Positions 16,250-25,630 of a DNA stretch of 64,000 nucleotides are shown one piece after another. Position numbers and translations under genes: made by a program. Position 1 is the first letter of the stretch, and each line of letters starts with the position of its first letter. The notes beneath the pieces are model-generated. The model was not told the DNA's origin, searched no databases, and saw only the letters and a list, made by a program, of their open reading frames with translations. Location of the stretch: positions 1-64,000 of the forward strand of contig NZ_JBHUHX010000036.1 in assembly GCF_042682685.1 (NCBI RefSeq), read 5' to 3'. Source of the stretch: Imhoffiella fuscus (GTDB lineage: Bacteria; Pseudomonadota; Gammaproteobacteria; Chromatiales; Chromatiaceae).

Positions 16250-17323
16250 TCAGCCCGCCAGGGACCGATAGAGTTCGGCGTAACGCGCCATGATGGCCTC
16301 GCGGCCGAACTCGCGCTCGACCCGATCGCGACCACGTTCCGTCATCGCACGCATCAGAGAGGAATCCGACAGTGTCTGCTCGATGCCCTGTGCCAACGCG
16401 ATCGCGTCCTCGCAGGGTACGCACCAGGCGTCCTCGCCGTGACGGGCCAGCTCGCGCGCGCCTCGGAAACTGGCCGTGACCAGCGGGCGCTCCCAGGCCC
16501 AGGCTTCCAGGATGACGTTGCCCAGGGTTTCGGCGTCGAGCGAGGGAAAGACGACCAGGTCGGCCATCTGCAGATAGGGCGAGGGATCACGCTGCCAGCC
16601 GGTCCAGAGAATACGTCCCTGCTGACCGAGCTGTTCCGCCTGCCGTTGCAGCTCGGGGCCGAGCGGACCGTCGCCGACCATAAGCAGACAGAGCGGACGT
16701 CCGGCGATGGTCGCGGGCAAACGCGACATGGCCTCGATCAGATAGCGATGTCCCTTCACCGGAACCAGCCGACCGAGCGTGACCAGCACCCAGGCATCCT
16801 CGGGCACGCCATGGGCGGCGCGACACTCGGCGCCCCGCTCGGACGGCACCGGGCACGCCGGATCGGCGAAGTTGTAGATGTGGTGGACCCGCTCGGCCGG
16901 CAGTCCATTGCGGACCATCCAGTCGCACAGCCCCTTGGTGTTGCCGATCCAGGCATGGGCGTGACGGTAGGGATCCAGCGCGTAATAGCCGCCGAGCCGC
17001 GAGACATGCACCGGCCCGCCGCGCTCGGGCAGATGGGTGAGCCGGGTCGCGCGTCCCATGTAGGTCTGAACGATGTCGGGCCGGATCTGGCGGATCAGCC
17101 GACTCACCGCATGGCGCGACCAGGGATCCCAGGTGGTACGGAAGGGCAGGCGATGCAGCGGCAGGGATCCGAAATCGAGCCCGTCCAGCGCGCTCCCGGC
17201 GCGAAACGCCAACTCGGCCGGCGCGCCACGCTCGGCAAGCGCGGCGGCAAAACGGATGAACCAGCGCTCGGCACCGCCGAGTTCCTTGCTGGCCACCATC
17301 TGTAGGGTCTTGGGTTCGGACAT
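16250..17323 (-). CDS. GT4 glycosyltransferase
   Basis: A 357-residue retaining GT-B glycosyltransferase of family GT4. The C-terminal nucleotide-sugar domain shows LVTLGRLVPVKGHRYLIEA, LLMVGDGPLGPELQRQ, and the EX7E region ETLGNVILEAWAWERPLVT. N-terminal SKELGGAERWF is the acceptor-side glycine motif. It should transfer a sugar onto a lipopolysaccharide core or other surface glycan at the inner membrane. The ATG at 17323 is chosen because AAGGA lies about 12 nt upstream. It follows a second GT4 gene by 67 nt. Confidence 0.85.
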   Translation of the reverse strand: MSEPKTLQMVASKELGGAERWFIRFAAALAERGAPAELAFRAGSALDGLDFGSLPLHRLPFRTTWDPWSRHAVSRLIRQIRPDIVQTYMGRATRLTHLPERGGPVHVSRLGGYYALDPYRHAHAWIGNTKGLCDWMVRNGLPAERVHHIYNFADPACPVPSERGAECRAAHGVPEDAWVLVTLGRLVPVKGHRYLIEAMSRLPATIAGRPLCLLMVGDGPLGPELQRQAEQLGQQGRILWTGWQRDPSPYLQMADLVVFPSLDAETLGNVILEAWAWERPLVTASFRGARELARHGEDAWCVPCEDAIALAQGIEQTLSDSSLMRAMTERGRDRVEREFGREAIMARYAELYRSLAG

Positions 17324-17390
17324 GGGGATCAATCCTTCACAGAATCTCTGAACCGCACAGGGCACAGAACGCGCCCAGCCGTTCAGTCCA

Positions 17391-18467
17391 TCACACCAGC
17401 TCGCGATAGACGGCCAGGTTGGCCTCGACCATGGCGTCGATGGAGAACTCGCGCACCATGAGGGCGCGGCCCGCGTCGCCCAGTTCTCGGCGACGCTCCG
17501 GGCCGGACAGCAGGCTGCCGATGGCCTCGCCCAGCGCGGCCGAATCGCCCGGCGGGACCAGCAGACCATTCTCGCCATGCCGAACCGCCTCGGGGATACC
17601 CCCGGCGCGGCTCGCGACGATGGGAACCCCGGCGCTCGCGGCCTGAAGGAGCGAGACGCCGAGCCCCTCCATCAGGGCCGGATGCACGATGAGGTCGAAA
17701 CAGGGCAGCAGCACGTCCAGGTCGTCGCGGAATCCGGCCAGGATGACCCGTTCGGCCAAACCTTCGCGGGCGATGCGCTCGCGCAGCGGATCGGCCAAGG
17801 GACCCTGGCCGAGGAAGACGACCCGCAGATCGGGATGGGCGTCGAGCAGCGGCGGCAGCGCATCGAGCAGAACGGCGTGCCCCTTGCGCTGAATCAGCTG
17901 GGCAACCACGCCGATCAACAGGGCATCCGGCTCGACGCCGAGCCGCTCGGCGACCAGGGACCGATCGCAGGGCCGGGCATAGCTCTCGAAATCGACCGCG
18001 CTGCGCGCCAGACGCAGCTTGGCGGGCGGAAGCCCCTCGCCGACCAGGACCCGGCCGATGCCCTCGGAGATGGCGATCACCCGGTCGTGCAGGCGGTATT
18101 TGAGCGCGACCAGCCAGCGCGGCTCGGGGTTGTCGACCCGTCGGGTATGGATCACCGGAACGCGGGCCAGGCGCGCCGCCAGTCCACCCATGACGTCCGC
18201 GCCGATACGGCTGTGCAGATGGACCAGGTCCGGTCGAGAGGCTCGAATCAAACGATGGAGCCGAGCCGTCATCAGCGGATCGACGTCGCCGTGCATGGGC
18301 ATGTCGTGCACCTCGGCGACCGGCTCGGCAGCCGAGGCGAGCGCGCAGCCGCGCGGGCAGGCGAGCAGATTCTCATGTCCGCGCGCGGCCAGCCCGCGCA
18401 GCAGATGCAGCACCTGAAATGAGCCGCCGTAGAGATGGCGCCCGCCCTCGACGTGAAGAATCCTCAC
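17391..18467 (-). CDS. GT4 glycosyltransferase
   Basis: A 358-residue GT4 protein. The N-terminal VEGGRHLYGGSFQVLHLLRGL is the acceptor-domain glycine loop. The C-terminal domain contains GVVAQLIQRKGHAVLLDAL, VFLGQGPLADPLRERI and the EX7E segment EGLGVSLLQAASAGVPIVAS. It overlaps the stop of the upstream heptosyltransferase gene by 4 nt, so it belongs to the same core-oligosaccharide operon. The sugar specificity is not evident. Confidence 0.87.
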   Translation of the reverse strand: MRILHVEGGRHLYGGSFQVLHLLRGLAARGHENLLACPRGCALASAAEPVAEVHDMPMHGDVDPLMTARLHRLIRASRPDLVHLHSRIGADVMGGLAARLARVPVIHTRRVDNPEPRWLVALKYRLHDRVIAISEGIGRVLVGEGLPPAKLRLARSAVDFESYARPCDRSLVAERLGVEPDALLIGVVAQLIQRKGHAVLLDALPPLLDAHPDLRVVFLGQGPLADPLRERIAREGLAERVILAGFRDDLDVLLPCFDLIVHPALMEGLGVSLLQAASAGVPIVASRAGGIPEAVRHGENGLLVPPGDSAALGEAIGSLLSGPERRRELGDAGRALMVREFSIDAMVEANLAVYRELV

Positions 18468-19504
18468 CGGTCCACCCGCAGTACCTGACGCGCGCGCTCG
18501 ATGATCTCGTCGGTGCTGATGGCACGCATGCAGTCGAAACGACCCTCGCAGGTCGGGCGACGCTTACAGGGCGAACAGGGCTGCGCGTGATAGAGCACCT
18601 TGGCGTTGTCCCGCGTCGTGTCGGTGTAGGGACAGGTGGAACCGAACAGCAGCAGGCTCGGGGTGCCGAAGGCGATGCCCATATGGCCGAGCCCGGTATC
18701 CACGGCGATCAGCAGATCGGCCCGGTCGATCATGGCGGCCGCCTCGGTGAGACTGGTCTGACCGGTGAGATCGACCAGATGCGCCTCGGCGGCATCGGTG
18801 ATGCGGTGGGCTGCGGCCTGATCGGCCGGCCCGCCGAGCAGCACCGGGGTCAGGCCCAGCTCGGCGCGGATGCGCGGCGCAAGCCGTGCCCACCGGTCCT
18901 CGATCCAATGCTTCTGCGGCCGGGTGGTGAAGGGGCAGAAGACGGCATAACCGCCACCGAGCCCCTCGCGCTCGATCGTCTCCTCCGCGAAGGCCGCGTC
19001 CGAGGGGGCGTAGTGGACGGCCATACGGAAATCGTCGGTCGGCAGCCCGAGCTGGTCGGCCAGATAGAGATACTCGGAGCCGATTCGCTCAGGGTCGCCG
19101 CCGCGTGGCAGGCGGCGGGTCATGAGCCACTGACTGCCCTCGCGCGAACCGAGTCCAATGCGTTCCCGCGCGCCCGAGAGCCACGCCAGCAGGCCGCTCT
19201 TGAGCAGCCCCTGGAGATCGAGGGCCAGGTCGAAATCGCGGGCGGTCAGATTCTCGCGCAGAGTCAGAATGCAGTTCCAGAGTTCGCCGAAGCGGCGCTC
19301 GCGCAAGAGCTGCTGCCATCGGCGCAGTGGACAGACGATCACCTCGTCCAGGTCGGGATGCTGGTCGAGCAGGGCCACGCATTCGGGCTGCACCAGCCAG
19401 GTGATCCGCGCCTGCGGCCATTTGCGTCTCAGGGCCGCGATCAATGGCGAGGCGAAGACGATGTCCCCGATGGCGCTGAGTCGAACGATGAGGATGGAAT
19501 TCAT
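18464..19504 (-). CDS. GT9 heptosyltransferase family protein
   Basis: A 346-residue GT9 enzyme of the WaaC/WaaF/RfaQ group. It starts ILIVRLSAIGDIVFASPLIAALR, the family's N-terminal fingerprint, and has the C-terminal VDTGLGHMGIAFGTPSLLLFG with the conserved Asp/Gly and His residues used to hold ADP-heptose. A Cys-rich stretch QPCSPCKRRPTCEGRFDCM near the end is common in heptosyltransferases. It presumably adds heptose to the LPS inner core. The ATG at 19504 is the start; longer upstream frames read into the intergenic region. Confidence 0.87.
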   Translation of the reverse strand: MNSILIVRLSAIGDIVFASPLIAALRRKWPQARITWLVQPECVALLDQHPDLDEVIVCPLRRWQQLLRERRFGELWNCILTLRENLTARDFDLALDLQGLLKSGLLAWLSGARERIGLGSREGSQWLMTRRLPRGGDPERIGSEYLYLADQLGLPTDDFRMAVHYAPSDAAFAEETIEREGLGGGYAVFCPFTTRPQKHWIEDRWARLAPRIRAELGLTPVLLGGPADQAAAHRITDAAEAHLVDLTGQTSLTEAAAMIDRADLLIAVDTGLGHMGIAFGTPSLLLFGSTCPYTDTTRDNAKVLYHAQPCSPCKRRPTCEGRFDCMRAISTDEIIERARQVLRVDR

Positions 19505-19757
19505 GCGGGTCGCATCTGGCGTGGCGATCGAGGTCTCACGGGGCGGCACGACCGGAAGAGATCGGAAAGAATGATCGGCAGTATAAACCAGCGTTACTGG
19601 CCCATGCCGACGGCAAGTCGCGCTCGCGATCTCCCCGAATCCTACACGGCGACATGATAGGATCGCGGGCCAACGACCCGAGGCGGAACGACCGGCCTTT
19701 TCGCCGAAAGACCCAGCATCATACCCGCCCGCTCGACAACCGACAGTCTTCACTGGG

Positions 19758-21110
19758 GTGACACAGGTGGCAAAGCTTCCGGCTTTTCTGGCGCGGATCG
19801 ATGTGGAACAGCGCATCCTCCGCCTAACCCCGGCACTGCTCGCGGCTAGCGCCGCAACGATCACAGCGGCCTACTACCAGCTGCATGGCCCGATCCTCCA
19901 CGGGATCATGTTGTTCAGCCTCCTCTGGTGGGTGCTGCGGCTGAGATCCGGACGCGGCATCGGTGCCGACGGATCAACCCGTGTCCTGGTCGGCGTTTTC
20001 CTCCTCTATGCCATGGCTGCCGTCATCTCGGCCGGGCGGATCGGCTTCAATCCGGATGCGGTCGACCGACTGGAGAACTTCGTCTACTTCCTCGCCGCCG
20101 CCCTGATGCTTCCCTTCTTGGTCCAGGTGCGTCCGCGCCCCGCCTGGTTCTGGGTGGCCGTGGCCATGACCTCCGCACTCTCGGGGATCTATGCGCTCTG
20201 GGAGATGCCCACCTTCGCCCATGCCTACGAGCAGGCCACCGGCCTGGTCTATCGCGCGGGCGGCAGCAAGGGCAAGCCGATCCCCTTCGGCGATATTGCG
20301 ACCCTGAGCGCCGTGCTCTGTCTGCTCGGGGCCAGCACCTTCCAGGGACGTCGACATATCTGGACGATCCTCTTTCTGATCGCGGCCGGACTCGGTCTCT
20401 ATGCAAGCCTGGTCTCGGGCACGCGCGGGGCCTGGGTGGTCCTGCCGACAGGGCTGCTCGTCATCGGGCTGCACCTGATCCACAGCTACCCGAAGAGACG
20501 CCGCGCCATCCTGTTCGGACTGCTGGGTCTCGTGCTGGTGGGCGTCGGTCTCATGGCGCAGTCGGACCAGATCCGCGAGCGCTTCGGCGCGGCGGTGAGC
20601 GAGATTCGCGACTATCGGCCGGGGGCGAACGTCGAGGCCGGCAACTCGCTCGGCGAGCGCTTCGAGATGTGGCGCGTCGCCTGGCAAGCCTATGAAGGAC
20701 ATCCGTTGATCGGAATCGGCGTCGGACAGCTCAACGCCTATTTCAAGCAGGCCGCCGATGAAGGGCGCATCTCGCAGGCGATCGTCGAGTTCGACCACGG
20801 CAACGGACACACCCATGCCCACAACGACTATATCCATGCATTGGCGACACGCGGTCTGCTCGGACTGGGATCGCTCCTGCTCCTCTATCTGGTTCCGCTC
20901 GCCTTCTTCATCCGCAACGCCATCCTGGGTGCCGAGATGTCCGAGCGCGCGCTGGGCTATGCCGGCGTGCTCCTCATCCTGAGCTTCATGCAATACTCGC
21001 TGACCGACTCCATCCTGCTGATGCGCTTCACCGCCGGCTATTTCGTCTTGCTGACCTGCTGGCTGCTGGCGATGAACCTGAAACCCCGAGCGAGCGGACA
21101 GCCCTCATGA
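19758..21110 (+). CDS. O-antigen ligase-like membrane protein (Wzy_C domain)
   Basis: A 450-residue polytopic protein with about 10-12 hydrophobic segments and a large periplasmic loop near residues 280-360. That loop contains VGQLNAYFKQAADEGRI and GHTHAHNDYIHALATRGLLGL, matching the Wzy_C/WaaL fold, including the conserved His. WaaL-type ligases join polymer from undecaprenyl diphosphate to lipid A-core in the periplasm. The gene is divergent from the heptosyltransferase. GTG 19758 is given as start; a second GTG at 19767 is possible. Polymerase (Wzy) function cannot be excluded. Confidence 0.82.
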   Translation: MTQVAKLPAFLARIDVEQRILRLTPALLAASAATITAAYYQLHGPILHGIMLFSLLWWVLRLRSGRGIGADGSTRVLVGVFLLYAMAAVISAGRIGFNPDAVDRLENFVYFLAAALMLPFLVQVRPRPAWFWVAVAMTSALSGIYALWEMPTFAHAYEQATGLVYRAGGSKGKPIPFGDIATLSAVLCLLGASTFQGRRHIWTILFLIAAGLGLYASLVSGTRGAWVVLPTGLLVIGLHLIHSYPKRRRAILFGLLGLVLVGVGLMAQSDQIRERFGAAVSEIRDYRPGANVEAGNSLGERFEMWRVAWQAYEGHPLIGIGVGQLNAYFKQAADEGRISQAIVEFDHGNGHTHAHNDYIHALATRGLLGLGSLLLLYLVPLAFFIRNAILGAEMSERALGYAGVLLILSFMQYSLTDSILLMRFTAGYFVLLTCWLLAMNLKPRASGQPS

Positions 21111-22390
21111 CGTCCAAGCCCATCGCCTTCATCGAGCCCGGCCCCAACCTGGTTCAATTCCTCGCGGCGGTCGGCGAACGGCTGGCCCCGACGCACCGAG
21201 CGGTCTTCTTCTCGACCCGAGTCAAGAGCCGCAGCCTGCTGCGCCGGCTCGGCCAAGAGGTTCTGCCGCGATCGGGCTCGGCACGCACGGACCAGCCACC
21301 CCCGGAGCTGGATACCAAGGCGCTGCTCGCGCGGCTGCGCAAAACGGACGACCGGGCGCTGGTCGAACGCCAGTCACCCGCCCTCTTCCAACTGGCAGGC
21401 GCAATCGACGCCTTCCTCGACCAGATCGAGCCGGCAGGCATCTTCCTTTGGAACGGCTCGGGCCTGAGCGCCGCCATCGCCGACCAACTGGCGCGCCGAC
21501 GCGGCATCCCTCGGCTCTTCGCCGAGAACGGTTATCTGCCGAATACGCTCCAGATCGATCCCGAGGGGGTCAACGCCTTCGCCTCGATCGGATGCGAGCT
21601 GGATCTGGACGAAATCCGTGCGCAGATCTACAGCCAGGAACAGACTCAGGAATTCGAGACCCTGCTCGCCGACTACCGCGCCGGTCGGCCGCCACGTCGG
21701 AGCCCACCGCCGGGCGGTCGGGTGCGCCCCTCGCCACTCGCCTATCTGATCCAGGCGTGGAACGATTGGGGCGAGCGCGATCCCCGGATCCAGGCCAACC
21801 GGCTGATCCCGCGCGCGATCCCATCGCTGCCCGAGCGTTTCGTCTTCTTCCCGCTCCAGGTTCGCAGCGACAGCCAGCTCACCATCCATTCGCCCATCTA
21901 CGCCAACCGGCTCGACCAGGCCATCGCCGACGTCAGAGAGGCACTCGCCAGCGTCGCCCCTCACCTGAAGTTGGTCGTCAAACTCCATCCGGCCGACCTG
22001 GACAAAACCGACTACGACCCGCTGGCTCGGGCCTTCCCCGACCTGATCTGGGTCGGCGGCGGCGACGTTCGGACCATTCTCCAGCGGGCCGAGTGTGTCG
22101 TGACCATCAACTCCACGGTTGGAATCGAGGGACTCATCTTCGACAAGCCGGTCGTCACGCTCGGCAACAACTTCTATGTGCGCGAGGGGTTGGTCCATCC
22201 GGTGACCGAGCGCGACCAACTCGCCAGCCGGCTGACCCAGGCACTGACCCTACCCCCGGATCGGGAGCTGGTTCGGCAGTATCTGCGCTATCTTTATTTC
22301 CACGCCTTCGTCCGTGCCCACTGGCGCGACTACTCGCCCGCATCCCTCGACAACCTCGCGCAACGCATCCGGCGAATGGTTGGGGGTTGA
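21107..22390 (+). CDS. KpsS/KpsC-like capsule polysaccharide (Kdo-transferase type) protein
   Basis: A 427-residue cytosolic protein of the Capsule_synth family. Typical features are FIEPGPNLVQFLAAVGERL, LFAENGYLPNTLQIDPEGVNAF, FVFFPLQVRSDSQLTIHSP and the C-terminal TINSTVGIEGLIFDKPVVTLG. In KpsS and KpsC these domains build the poly-Kdo linker on phosphatidylglycerol for capsule export. Here the gene overlaps the O-antigen ligase gene by 4 nt and has no kps export genes beside it. It may therefore modify LPS rather than make a capsule. Confidence 0.78.
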   Translation: MTSKPIAFIEPGPNLVQFLAAVGERLAPTHRAVFFSTRVKSRSLLRRLGQEVLPRSGSARTDQPPPELDTKALLARLRKTDDRALVERQSPALFQLAGAIDAFLDQIEPAGIFLWNGSGLSAAIADQLARRRGIPRLFAENGYLPNTLQIDPEGVNAFASIGCELDLDEIRAQIYSQEQTQEFETLLADYRAGRPPRRSPPPGGRVRPSPLAYLIQAWNDWGERDPRIQANRLIPRAIPSLPERFVFFPLQVRSDSQLTIHSPIYANRLDQAIADVREALASVAPHLKLVVKLHPADLDKTDYDPLARAFPDLIWVGGGDVRTILQRAECVVTINSTVGIEGLIFDKPVVTLGNNFYVREGLVHPVTERDQLASRLTQALTLPPDRELVRQYLRYLYFHAFVRAHWRDYSPASLDNLAQRIRRMVGG

Positions 22391-22452
22391 GGCGGTTGCC
22401 AGCTACCAGCCGATCATAACCGGGGCTTCGTCCTCCCCTGTCACCTCATTTC

Positions 22453-22469
22453 CGCAGCAAAAAGCTGCG
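22453..22469. terminator. Weak hairpin after the KpsS-like gene
   Basis: A 6-bp stem (CGCAGC/GCTGCG) with an AAAAA loop lies 62 nt past the stop codon. There is no T-run. It is the only structure seen in the 22391-22633 gap. Confidence 0.3.
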
Positions 22470-22633
22470 AAACGCCCATCTATTGAACATGGTATTCATT
22501 GACGTTTCCGCAGATGCATCTATCTTGATGACCGTAAGCGGTCGAACGGACGCCAATCTTGAAGGGCGAGAGGTATGATGAACAGTTTTTGTTCGACCAT
22601 TCCTTGCAACATCCGACAATCAAGGTGATCGAT

Positions 22634-22741
22634 ATGACCCAGGAAACAGTGCGTACCAACGAACGCCGGGCATTCTGGCTGGCGCTCGCCATCTGTCTGG
22701 TCCCGCTGATCCCCTACGCCCTGCGCGGCGGCGGTGCCTGA
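22634..22741 (+). CDS. 35-residue single-span membrane peptide, copy 1
   Basis: The peptide begins MTQETVRTNERRAFWLAL and ends PYALRGGGA. A charged N-terminus (about 12 residues) is followed by one hydrophobic span (AFWLALAICLVPLIPYAL). An AGGTGA ribosome-binding site lies 6 nt upstream of the ATG. A second copy follows 70 nt downstream with the same protein sequence over 33 residues; the two genes differ there at four codons, all silently. I do not recognise the family. It is not an antenna peptide: it lacks the bacteriochlorophyll-binding His. A role as a small subunit of a membrane complex is possible. Confidence 0.7.
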   Translation: MTQETVRTNERRAFWLALAICLVPLIPYALRGGGA

Positions 22742-22811
22742 GGATCCGAGACACCGTCTCGAAACCAACCCAGCAACCACTACAGTGAAGCCAAGAAACG
22801 AGGTGACCGAC

Positions 22812-22916
22812 ATGACCCAGGAAACAGTGCGTACCAATGAACGCCGGGCATTCTGGCTGGCGCTTGCCATCTGCCTGGTTCCGCTGATCCCCTACGCCCT
22901 GCGCGGCGGATCCTGA
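22812..22916 (+). CDS. 34-residue single-span membrane peptide, copy 2
   Basis: A tandem paralogue of the preceding gene with the same sequence through PYALRGG, ending GS. The differences (AAC/AAT, CTC/CTT, TGT/TGC, GTC/GTT) are all third-position and silent, which is strong evidence that both copies are translated and selected. It has its own AGGTGA site. A hairpin (22983-23001) 66 nt after the stop probably ends the transcript. Confidence 0.7.
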   Translation: MTQETVRTNERRAFWLALAICLVPLIPYALRGGS

Positions 22917-22982
22917 TACCTGACGCGAGCCGGCGCAACCGGTCCGCAAGACATCCTTCGGATCCCAATCAACGCATTCTCG

Positions 22983-23001
22983 ACGGGGCCATTGGCCCCG
23001 T
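22983..23001 (+). terminator. Hairpin after the membrane-peptide pair
   Basis: An 8-bp perfect stem (ACGGGGCC/GGCCCCGT) with an ATT loop, followed by a modestly T-rich stretch. It lies between the plus-strand peptide genes and the convergent GT4 gene, so it may serve both. Confidence 0.55.
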
Positions 23002-23033
23002 TCTCGCGTTCAGCAATCGGTCATTCCCGCTCC

Positions 23034-24161
23034 TCACGGCGAAGACCGCCATCGGTGCGGCAGCCCCATGGCATCCAGATAGGCGTCCGCACTCGCCTCG
23101 ATCTCATAGGGACGCGCGGCCTGACGCAGAAAATCCGCTTCGAGCGGGGCATCCAGGGTCTCCGCCATCGCCACAGCCAAACCCGCGTCGTCACCCACCG
23201 CAACCAATGGACCATAGCGTCCCGACCCCAGGATCTCGTCCGGGCCGCTCGGGCAATCGGTGGAGACCACGGGCGTACCGACCGCAAGCGCCTCGATCAA
23301 CACGAATCCCAGCCCCTCCCAGCGCGAGGTAAAGGCGAAGAGATCGGCGTGGGCCATGTAGGCGTAGGGATTGGGCACATAGCCGGGCAGATCGAAATCC
23401 TGCGCGACCCCGAGCTGCTCGGCCAGGACCAGCAGACGCTCGCGCGCGGCTCCCTTGCCGAGGATCATCAGCCGGCAGGGGCGGTCGGCCCGCAGACGCG
23501 CAAAGGCCCGGAGCAAGGTCTCGAAGTCCTTGCGGCTGCACAATTCGCCCGCGCTCAGGATCAGCGGAGAGCCCGGCTGCCCGAACCAGGGGTGATCCGG
23601 AATCGGCTGGCGCGCCTCGAACAGACTGGCCGGCACCACCGGGGGCGGAACTACACGGATGCGCAAGTGCGATAGCCCCGTATAGGCGGCCATGTCGTCC
23701 GCCACGCCCTCGCTAGCAACGATGACCTGATCCGCGAAGGGGTAGAGGCGTCCCATCGACCAGCGCTGAACCCAGCGCTCCAAAGCGCTCCGGCTCGCCA
23801 GATCGATCGAGATCGTGGTCCCCGAGCGCAGCACCAGACGCGTCGGCACCCGCGCCAACAGACGGGCGAAGAGGGCGACCCGATTCACCCGATCCTTGTC
23901 AGAGAGCATGGCCGCCGGCCGATAACGTCTTAGATAGCGCGCCACCGCCGGGAGACAGGCCAGAGTATGGCGCGATCCCAAATCGATCACCCGGACACCG
24001 TCAGGGATCGTATCCAGGACCGGACCGTGCCGACGCACCTTGAGCAGATCGACCCGATAGCCACGCCCTGCGAGTGCCGGAATCAGATGCCGAGCCGCGC
24101 GGTCCACGCCGCTGTGACCGGAGGTGGAAAAAAAGCAGGCGATGCGGTTCGGATCGGGCAT
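23034..24161 (-). CDS. GT4 glycosyltransferase
   Basis: A 375-residue GT4 enzyme. The N-terminal FFSTSGHSGVDRAARHLIPAL is the acceptor loop. The C-terminal domain has LILSAGELCSRKDFETLLRAF, LMILGKGAARERLLVLA and the EX7E segment EGLGFVLIEALAVGTPVVST, followed by SGPDEIL. The family transfers sugars from nucleotide donors to surface glycans. It stands alone and is convergent with the membrane-peptide pair. The ATG at 24161 gives the family-like N-terminus; further upstream frame is intergenic. Confidence 0.85.
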   Translation of the reverse strand: MPDPNRIACFFSTSGHSGVDRAARHLIPALAGRGYRVDLLKVRRHGPVLDTIPDGVRVIDLGSRHTLACLPAVARYLRRYRPAAMLSDKDRVNRVALFARLLARVPTRLVLRSGTTISIDLASRSALERWVQRWSMGRLYPFADQVIVASEGVADDMAAYTGLSHLRIRVVPPPVVPASLFEARQPIPDHPWFGQPGSPLILSAGELCSRKDFETLLRAFARLRADRPCRLMILGKGAARERLLVLAEQLGVAQDFDLPGYVPNPYAYMAHADLFAFTSRWEGLGFVLIEALAVGTPVVSTDCPSGPDEILGSGRYGPLVAVGDDAGLAVAMAETLDAPLEADFLRQAARPYEIEASADAYLDAMGLPHRWRSSP

Positions 24162-24340
24162 GGGACACTCGTCGGTAGGGTGGCCAGATTGAGGCGTGAA
24201 ACCGGGTGAACTCGGCGAACGGGCAATCTTAACCCTTGAGCGTACCGTCAGCCTCCAGCAATCAGCGCCATTCGGATGGACGCCGGATCCGTGACCCAAT
24301 CATCGGGTGCGAGCGTGAGGAGCCTGTACCATGGAGTCTG

Positions 24341-25573
24341 ATGAGATCGAGCGAGAGTCAGTGCCCCTTGAAACGCTATTCACTGATGCTATCCGGCGAG
24401 CTGCATCCAGGGACGCCACGTCACCAGGCCGTCGCCGCATTCGCCGAACTGCTGCGGCTGACCTTGCCGCAGGCCGATGCGGCACTCAACGGACGCCCCC
24501 GCAAACTCAAAGACGACCTCACCCTGGAGCGCGCGCAAGCCGCCCAAGCACGCTTCGAGGCAGCCGGAATCGCGTGTCTCGTCCGTGAGGAAACGACCGA
24601 AGCGCCCCAGAGCGCGGCGGCCGTCTTCGCGCAGCCCAGCGATCTGGACCTACAGAAGGGCGGTATGCGCTGCCCCAACTGCGGAGAGGAACAACCGCCC
24701 GGCGACATCTGCCGCCGCTGCGGCATCGCCTTCTCCAAGTTTGTGCATGCCCGATCGCCATCCAAGACGCCCGAGCGCGCCACCCTCCTCCGTCAAGCGG
24801 ACGCCAGCGCCTTCCCTTACCGACTGGTCAACCAGCTCACCCTGCTCCTCTTCCTCGCCAGCCTCGGACTGCTGCTTTGGAGCCATTGGCAGAAGGACCA
24901 GCTGCCGCCCGCGAGCTTCTACGACAGCGCGCGACTGGTCGAGCCGCGCCAGACCCCGACCGGCACCGAGCCGTTCCAGATCGAGGCCGAGGGCATCCAA
25001 TACCGCATCGAACCGCTGTTCGACTACGAACTCGACGGCGTGGTGGTCAGCCTGCACGACAGCGACGTCTTCTGGGACATCTACCACGCCAAGGATTGGA
25101 AGGACTTCATCAACATCCGCGACCTCTGCGTCGTCTGGGGCGACAACGTCACCAGCGGCGTCTTCCGCGACATGACCTACAAGAACACCACCTGGACCTG
25201 CTGGGTCGCCACCGACGACTCAGCCACCGCCCAGCGCTTCGCCTGGAACCAGCTCTCCAACAACCATCTGCTGACCCACAGCGGCTATCTCTACCGCGCG
25301 ATCAAATCGGCCGAGATCGGCGACCAGATCCACTTCAGCGGCAAGCTGGCCAACTATTCGCACGCCGGCGGATTCAGTCGCGGAACCAGCACCCGCCGCG
25401 ACGACACCGGCAACGGCGCCTGCGAGACCGTCTACGTCGAAGACTTCCAGATCACCCGCAAATCCAACCCCGGCTGGCGCCTGGTCAACCGCCTCTCCTT
25501 CTGGCTCACCCTACTCTCGCTGCTCGGACTGACGATCCTCTTCTTCGTCGCGCCCTACAGGCCCCGGCGCTAG
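24341..25573 (+). CDS. Zinc-ribbon membrane protein of unknown function
   Basis: A 410-residue protein with no recognised family. Residues 10-80 form a small alpha/beta domain (YSLMLSGELHPGTPRHQAVA, then LPQADAALNGRPRKLKDDLT) that looks like a phosphorelay or ferredoxin-fold repeat. Next is a zinc ribbon MRCPNCGEEQPPGDICRRCG at about 118. A membrane helix (LTLLLFLASLGLLLW) is followed by about 190 residues outside the cytoplasm, rich in Trp and Tyr, and a final C-terminal helix. The start at 24341 has GGAG 8 nt upstream. The topology suggests a cytosolic metal-binding sensor joined to an extracytoplasmic domain. Confidence 0.7.
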   Translation: MRSSESQCPLKRYSLMLSGELHPGTPRHQAVAAFAELLRLTLPQADAALNGRPRKLKDDLTLERAQAAQARFEAAGIACLVREETTEAPQSAAAVFAQPSDLDLQKGGMRCPNCGEEQPPGDICRRCGIAFSKFVHARSPSKTPERATLLRQADASAFPYRLVNQLTLLLFLASLGLLLWSHWQKDQLPPASFYDSARLVEPRQTPTGTEPFQIEAEGIQYRIEPLFDYELDGVVVSLHDSDVFWDIYHAKDWKDFINIRDLCVVWGDNVTSGVFRDMTYKNTTWTCWVATDDSATAQRFAWNQLSNNHLLTHSGYLYRAIKSAEIGDQIHFSGKLANYSHAGGFSRGTSTRRDDTGNGACETVYVEDFQITRKSNPGWRLVNRLSFWLTLLSLLGLTILFFVAPYRPRR

Positions 25574-25630
25574 AAACCAACGACAACAGAGACCGGGCCT
25601 TCCGAGACCGGCGGCTTGCATGAGACATCG

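Noticed and set aside
22559..22741. Longer 60-residue version of the first membrane peptide starting at 22559
   Set aside because: The extension is not shared with the second copy, and the conserved AGGTGA site points to the ATG at 22634.
22634..22916. Light-harvesting antenna peptides as an explanation for the twin small genes
   Set aside because: They have the right size for alpha/beta antenna peptides but lack the conserved His that binds bacteriochlorophyll, and no puf or puc genes are near.
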